DNA from: Pseudonocardia parietis
Lineage (GTDB): Bacteria; Actinomycetota; Actinomycetes; Mycobacteriales; Pseudonocardiaceae
DNA: 64,000 nucleotides
Assembly: GCF_017876315.1 (NCBI RefSeq)
Contig: NZ_JAGINU010000001.1
Coordinates: 3,844,001 to 3,908,000, forward strand
Reading direction: 5' to 3'
The notes under the pieces were generated by a model, which was not told the origin of the DNA, did no database searches, and saw nothing but the letters and a program-made list of their open reading frames with translations. Shown here piece by piece: positions 60,181 through 64,000 of the stretch; position 1 is the stretch's first letter, and every line of letters starts with the position of its first letter. The translations under genes and the position numbers were made by a program.

Positions 60181-60945
60181 TCACCAGGCCGTCCACCCGC
60201 CGTCGGTGGTGATCGTGGAGCCGGTCGTGTACGCGGCGGCGTCGCCGAGCAGGAACACCGCGGCCCCGGCGACCTCGTGCGGGTGGCCCGTGCGGCCCAT
60301 CGGGATGCGGGCCCGCACGGCCTCGCCGCGCGGGGAGTCGAGCAGGCCGTTGCTGAGCTCGGTCGGCACGTATCCCGGCGCCAGGCAGTTGACCCGCACG
60401 CCGCGGTCGGCCCACTCGACGGCGAGGGTCCGGCTGAGCGCGGTGATCGCGCCCTTGCTGGCGGCGTACGCCGCGATCCGCTCGGCCCCCACCTCGGCGT
60501 GCACCGAGGTGACGTTGACGATCGAGCCGGAACCCTGCTCGAGCATGGCGCGTCCGGCCGCACGGCAGACGTGGAAGGTCCCGTCGAGGTTGACCCGCAG
60601 CACCCGCTGCCAGTCGGCGTCGGAGAGCCGCTCGCTGCGCACGAACACCGGGCTGATGCCCGCGGCGTTGACCACGCCGTCGATCCGCCCGGTCCGGTGC
60701 AGGATCGTGGCCGCCGCAGCATCGACCGCGTCGGGGTCGTCCACCGCGGCCGGGACGACGTCGACGACGGCGACCCCGGCGAGCTCGGCGGCGAGCTTCT
60801 CGAGATCACCGGCGGTCCGCGCGGTCGCGGCGACCCGTGCGCCGGCGTGTGCCGCGGCGACCGCGACGGCCCGGCCGAGCCCCTTGCCCGCGCCGGTCAC
60901 CCACACGGTCCGGCCTGTCAGGTCGAAGGACGGGACGGTGGTCAC
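60181..60945 (-). CDS. Short-chain dehydrogenase/reductase
   Basis: A 254-residue SDR. T-G-A-G-K-G-L-G cofactor motif, N-A-A-G-I, catalytic serine in N-V-T-S-V-H-A, Y-x3-K in A-A-Y-A-A-S-K, and C-terminal D-G-G-W. Gluconate-5-dehydrogenase-like pattern, but the substrate is unknown; in this operon a hydroxyacyl or diketone substrate is possible. GTG 60945 overlaps the acyl-CoA synthetase stop by 4 bp. Confidence 0.9.
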   Translation of the reverse strand: MTTVPSFDLTGRTVWVTGAGKGLGRAVAVAAAHAGARVAATARTAGDLEKLAAELAGVAVVDVVPAAVDDPDAVDAAAATILHRTGRIDGVVNAAGISPVFVRSERLSDADWQRVLRVNLDGTFHVCRAAGRAMLEQGSGSIVNVTSVHAEVGAERIAAYAASKGAITALSRTLAVEWADRGVRVNCLAPGYVPTELSNGLLDSPRGEAVRARIPMGRTGHPHEVAGAAVFLLGDAAAYTTGSTITTDGGWTAW

Positions 60946-62480
60946 GGCGCCACCGGCACCTCTCGCAGGTCCCGCTTGAGGACCTTTCCGGACGGTGTCC
61001 GGGGCAGCTCGGGCAGGAAGACGAACTCGGCGGGCACCTTGAAGCGGGCCAGCCGTTCGCGGCAGAACGCACCGAGCCCGTCCGGATCCGGGCCGGCACC
61101 GGGGCGCAGCACGACGAAGGCCCGCGGGACCTCGCCCCAGCGCGGGTGCCCCATGCCGACGACCGCGGCCTCGACCACGTCGGGATGCTCGAAGAGCACC
61201 CGCTCGATCTCGGGCGTGGCGATGTTCTCGCCCCCGGAGACGATCATGTCCTTCTTCCGGTCCTCGATGAACAGGAAGCCCTCGTCGTCGAGCCGTCCGA
61301 CGTCGCCGGTGTGGAACCAGCCGTCCCGCCAGGAACGGGCGGTGGCCTCCTCGTCGCGCCAGTAGCCCGCGGTGACCTTCGGGCCGCGCAGCGCCACCTC
61401 CCCGACCTCGCCGGCGGCGGCCTGGGTGCCGTCCTCGGCGATGATGCGGACCTCCAGGTGCGGCACCGGGCGCCCGACCGAGCCGACCTTGCTGAGCATG
61501 TGCTCGGCGTCGTTGACGGTGTCGCCGGAGGCGGTCTCGGTCAGCCCGTAGGCGTCGGCGAACCACACGCCGGGGAAGGTGTCGAGGACCCGGCGAACCA
61601 GCGGCTCCGGCATCTTCTCCCCGCCGCCGATGATCAGCCGCACCGAGCCGAGGTCCCGCGAACCGACGTCGGGGAGCTGCAGCAGGGCGATCATCATCGC
61701 GGGTGCGAGCCAGATGACGGTCGGGTGTTCGCGCTCGATCGCCGCGACGACCTCGGCGGCGTCGAAACGCCGGACCAGGGTGATCTCGCCGCCCGCGTGC
61801 CAGGTGCCCGTCCCGGGGAGGTCGAGGCCCCCGACGTGGTAGAGCGGCCCGCAGATCAGCGTCCGATCCGCACGGGACAGTCCGAACTCGACGATGTGGG
61901 CGAAGTCCTTCCAGGCCACGTTCCCGTGGGTGATCTGCACGCCCTTGGGGCGCGAGGTCGTGCCGGAGGTGTACATGAGGCGCTGCAGGTCGTCGGCGCG
62001 GGTCTCGGCCACCGGCACCCGCTGCCCGCGGTGGGCGGCGACGAGGTCGTCGTAGCCGCGCCATCCGTCGTGGTGTCCGTCGAGCAGCAGCCGCGCACGG
62101 AGTGCGGGGAGCCCGCCGAGCACCGGCTCCAGCGCGGCGACGAACTCGGGCTCGCTCAGCAGGCACACCGCGTCGGAGTTCTCCAGGATGTAGGCCCACT
62201 CCTGCGCCGCGAGCCGGTAGTTCAGCGGCAGCAGCACTGCGCCGATCCGGCTGAGGGCGAGCACCGTCTCGAGGAACTCGACGTGGTTGTAGAGCAGCAC
62301 CGCGACCACGTCACCGCGGCCGATCCCGAGGTCACCGAGTCCGGCCGCGAGGGCGTGGACCCGCTCGTTCAGCTCCTCGTTGGTCACCCGGCGCTCGCCG
62401 TGGGTGAGCACGACCTGGCCGGGGCGGCGGGCCGTGTTGTGGTCCAGCACCCGAGCGAGGTTGAGAACCGGTGTGCCCAT
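60942..62480 (-). CDS. AMP-forming acyl-CoA synthetase
   Basis: A 512-residue ANL-superfamily ligase. The P-loop is Y-T-S-G-T-T-S-R-P-K-G, then Y-G-L-T-E-T, W-F-H-T-G-D, the hinge D-R-K-K-D-M-I-V-S-G-G-E-N, and the C-terminal lysine in P-R-T-P-S-G-K. It activates a carboxylic acid with ATP and CoA. ATG 62480 follows GGGAGG. First gene of the SDR-E1-E2-like operon, divergent from an acyl-CoA dehydrogenase. The chain length or ring type accepted is not deducible. Confidence 0.92.
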   Translation of the reverse strand: MGTPVLNLARVLDHNTARRPGQVVLTHGERRVTNEELNERVHALAAGLGDLGIGRGDVVAVLLYNHVEFLETVLALSRIGAVLLPLNYRLAAQEWAYILENSDAVCLLSEPEFVAALEPVLGGLPALRARLLLDGHHDGWRGYDDLVAAHRGQRVPVAETRADDLQRLMYTSGTTSRPKGVQITHGNVAWKDFAHIVEFGLSRADRTLICGPLYHVGGLDLPGTGTWHAGGEITLVRRFDAAEVVAAIEREHPTVIWLAPAMMIALLQLPDVGSRDLGSVRLIIGGGEKMPEPLVRRVLDTFPGVWFADAYGLTETASGDTVNDAEHMLSKVGSVGRPVPHLEVRIIAEDGTQAAAGEVGEVALRGPKVTAGYWRDEEATARSWRDGWFHTGDVGRLDDEGFLFIEDRKKDMIVSGGENIATPEIERVLFEHPDVVEAAVVGMGHPRWGEVPRAFVVLRPGAGPDPDGLGAFCRERLARFKVPAEFVFLPELPRTPSGKVLKRDLREVPVAP

Positions 62481-62547
62481 CGCACCTCCCTGTGCGGTTG
62501 TCACGGCGACCGGGGCCACTCGCGGTTCCTTGTGGCCGTCCCGGGTT

Positions 62548-62575
62548 TCGTGTACCAATCGGTCTATGAAACTGC
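62548..62575. promoter_or_regulatory. Candidate TetR-type operator in the divergent acyl-CoA promoter
   Basis: An imperfect palindrome centred on ACCAATCGGT with outer TTTC (about 62546) and GAAA (about 62568), between the synthetase and dehydrogenase genes. The ACCxATxGGT core is common in operators of TetR regulators of CoA-ester genes. Supported by position only. Confidence 0.35.
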
Positions 62576-62674
62576 GCCGAGCGTAGGCCCCGGCCGGGAG
62601 GGTCCACAAGGCCCCGGGCGCCCGCCGCGCAGACCGCCTCCCCGACCCGCACGCAGACCCGAAGGGCAACCGAG

Positions 62675-63838
62675 ATGGACTTCGACCTTCCCGAGGAGGC
62701 CCGGGCCCTGCAGCAGATGTGCCGGGACTTCACCGAACGCGAGATCCGGCCGTACGCGGCGCAGTGGTCGGAGACCGAGCACGTCCCGACGGGCACCTAC
62801 CGCAAGATGGGCGAGCTCGGCTTGATGGGCATGCTCGTCGCGGAGCGCTACGGCGGCAGCGACGCCGGCTTCGTGACCTACGTGGCGGCGATGGAGGAGA
62901 TCGGGCGCGGCGACCAGTCACTCGCGTCGGGCTGGAACGCCCACTCGACGATCGCGTCGCTGCCGCTGGCGACCTTCGGCACCGAGGAGCAGAAGCGGCG
63001 CTGGCTCGCGCCGCTGGCGTCCGGAACCCACCTGGGCGCCTTCGGGTTGACCGAACCGACCGCGGGATCCGACGCCCGCGGCATCCGTACCAGGGCGACC
63101 CGTGCCGACGGCGGCTGGCTGATCAACGGCACCAAGATGTTCATCACCAACGCCGGTACCGACATGAGCCTCGGGGTCACGCTGCTCGCCGTCACCGGCG
63201 ACGGTGCGGACGGCAAGCGGTTCGGCACGTTCTTCGTGCCCGACGCCACCGCCGGCTACGAGAAGGGCCGGCGGCTGCGCAAGCTCGGCTGGCACGCCTG
63301 CGACACCCGGGAGCTCGTCTTCACCGACTGCTGGGTCCCCGACGACCACCTCATCGGCGACGACGGCAACGGGCTCAAGCAGTTCATGCAGGTCCTGGAC
63401 CCGGGCCGGATCAGCGTCGCCGCACTCGCCCTGTCGCTGGCGTCGGCGGCGCTGGAGATGGCCGTGCGGCACGCGGGGGAGCGCGAGCAGTTCGGGCGCA
63501 AGGTCGGTGACTTCCAGGCCGTCGGGCACAAGCTCGCCGACATGGCCACCGAGGTGGAGGCGGCCCGCGCCCTGGTCTACCGGGCCGCGTGGCTGGCCGA
63601 CAGCGGTCGCCCCTACGCCCAGGCCGCCGCCATGGCCAAGCTCTACGCCTCGGAGGCCGCCAACCGGTGTGCCCGCGACGCCGTCCAGATCCACGGCGGC
63701 TACGGCTACATCCGCGAGTCGGAGATCTCCCGGTTCTACGCCGACGCGAAGATCCTCGAGATCGGCGAGGGCACCAACGAGGTGCAGCGCAACGTCATCG
63801 CCCGCACGCTCGGCAGGCAGGCGGCCGGCCGCACCTGA
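62675..63838 (+). CDS. Acyl-CoA dehydrogenase
   Basis: A 387-residue flavoprotein of the acyl-CoA dehydrogenase family. It starts D-F-x-L-P-E-E-A-R-A-L. The FAD-contact region is F-G-L-T-E-P-T-A-G-S-D, then G-T-K-M-F-I-T-N-A. The second signature and catalytic-base region are near the end: G-G-Y-G-Y-I-R-E and G-E-G-T-N-E-V-Q. It introduces a 2,3 double bond in an acyl-CoA, passing electrons to ETF. It probably acts with the divergent synthetase. ATG 62675 with GAAGGG upstream. Confidence 0.95.
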   Translation: MDFDLPEEARALQQMCRDFTEREIRPYAAQWSETEHVPTGTYRKMGELGLMGMLVAERYGGSDAGFVTYVAAMEEIGRGDQSLASGWNAHSTIASLPLATFGTEEQKRRWLAPLASGTHLGAFGLTEPTAGSDARGIRTRATRADGGWLINGTKMFITNAGTDMSLGVTLLAVTGDGADGKRFGTFFVPDATAGYEKGRRLRKLGWHACDTRELVFTDCWVPDDHLIGDDGNGLKQFMQVLDPGRISVAALALSLASAALEMAVRHAGEREQFGRKVGDFQAVGHKLADMATEVEAARALVYRAAWLADSGRPYAQAAAMAKLYASEAANRCARDAVQIHGGYGYIRESEISRFYADAKILEIGEGTNEVQRNVIARTLGRQAAGRT

Positions 63839-63888
63839 TCACCCGAACGGCTCTGCAGCACGCTTGTCCGGCGCCGGACCGGCCCCTA

Positions 63889-63933
63889 CGGTCGTTTACT
63901 GGATCGGTCGTTCTACAGAAAAAGGAACGACCG
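63889..63933. promoter_or_regulatory. Repeated CGGTCGTT half-sites before the final SDR
   Basis: CGGTCGTTTAC (63889-63899) is repeated as CGGTCGTTCTAC (63905-63916), and the complement AACGACCG follows at 63926-63933. The cluster lies 30-75 bp before the SDR start in an AT-richer patch, which suggests an operator-promoter. Confidence 0.4.
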
Positions 63934-63964
63934 TCGTAGCCGGTACACGACCAGGGAGCCGCTC

Positions 63965-64000
63965 ATGACGTCCTCACTCGCCGGACGCGTCGTCCTCATC
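63965..64000 (+). CDS. Short-chain dehydrogenase, start only (3' truncated by window edge)
   Basis: Twelve codons are visible (M-T-S-S-L-A-G-R-V-V-L-I), the typical beginning of an SDR just before its T-G-x-x-x-G-x-G motif. GGGAG lies 6-7 bases upstream of ATG 63965. Same direction as the acyl-CoA dehydrogenase, 126 bp downstream, behind repeated operator-like half-sites. Confidence 0.6.
   Translation, partial: MTSSLAGRVVLI

Noticed and set aside
1..64000. tRNA, rRNA, phage or insertion-sequence genes
   Set aside because: None found on reading either strand; no cloverleaf with T-loop consensus, no transposase or integrase motif recognised.

Overview
The window is very GC-rich, densely packed actinobacterial DNA. 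GTG starts, ATGA/GTGA/TGATG stop-start overlaps, a LysR-cat/ben aromatic block and PucR/PadR/TetR regulators are all common there. The overall gene style resembles the Pseudonocardiaceae (Pseudonocardia or Actinomycetospora type). That placement is an inference from gene content; no rRNA or tRNA gene is present to confirm it. I read 55 complete or partial genes and one gene remnant. I see no phage, insertion sequence, CRISPR array or replication origin.

Layout. (1) 1-7301: an FCD/GntR regulator (partial), an OFA-type MFS carrier, and a three-gene operon: a ThDP 2-hydroxyacyl-CoA lyase/oxalyl-CoA decarboxylase, formyl-CoA transferase and an ADP-forming acyl-CoA synthetase. Together they form a formyl-CoA recycling pathway for oxalate or a 2-hydroxy acid. 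(2) 7373-10807: an Nramp-like carrier, a small membrane protein, and a TerC family (probable Mn2+) exporter with a yybP-ykoY manganese riboswitch in its leader. (3) 11068-19843: purine catabolism, with a nucleobase permease fused to a degenerate OHCU-decarboxylase domain, a PucR regulator, and a divergent xanthine dehydrogenase operon with an 8-oxoguanine/guanine deaminase inserted between its subunits. (4) 19919-26713: an aminophosphonate locus with phosphonate-associated alcohol dehydrogenase, GntR, FAD oxidoreductase, PhnD-PhnC-PhnE transporter and a phosphonatase-like HAD hydrolase. ACTTGT/ACAAGT palindromes sit at both promoters. (5) 26781-40423: mandelate/benzoate degradation with benzoylformate decarboxylase, PadR, catR-catB-catA-catC on the minus strand, and benA-benB plus a benC-FCD-benD triple fusion on the plus strand, followed by a LuxR-type regulator. 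Benzoylformate goes to benzaldehyde. Benzoate goes to its cis-diol, catechol, muconate, muconolactone and the enol-lactone.

(6) 40410-53365 is mostly unlinked housekeeping and accessory genes: PIG-L deacetylase, DUF4190 protein, four-CBS protein, a KstD-like flavoprotein, a RHH antitoxin beside a MazF remnant, a class II aldolase and MtnA-type isomerase pair (5-deoxypentose salvage type), a sorbosone-dehydrogenase-like lipoprotein, TetR, an SDR, a CPBP protease and a CorC/HlyC protein. (7) 53449-57028: an ABC exporter pair and an orphan multi-span membrane protein. (8) 57241-64000: an acyl-CoA synthetase-SDR-fused E1 alpha/beta-degenerate E2 operon, divergent from an acyl-CoA dehydrogenase and the start of another SDR.

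Most unusual items: the BenC-FCD-BenD fusion; the lipoyl-less E2 homologue lacking the catalytic His; the permease-OHCU fusion with a Tyr at the catalytic His position; a 448-bp spacer with two approximately 145-bp repeats, each holding two hairpins; a 61-bp palindromic element present twice; and in-frame minisatellites in several unrelated enzymes.
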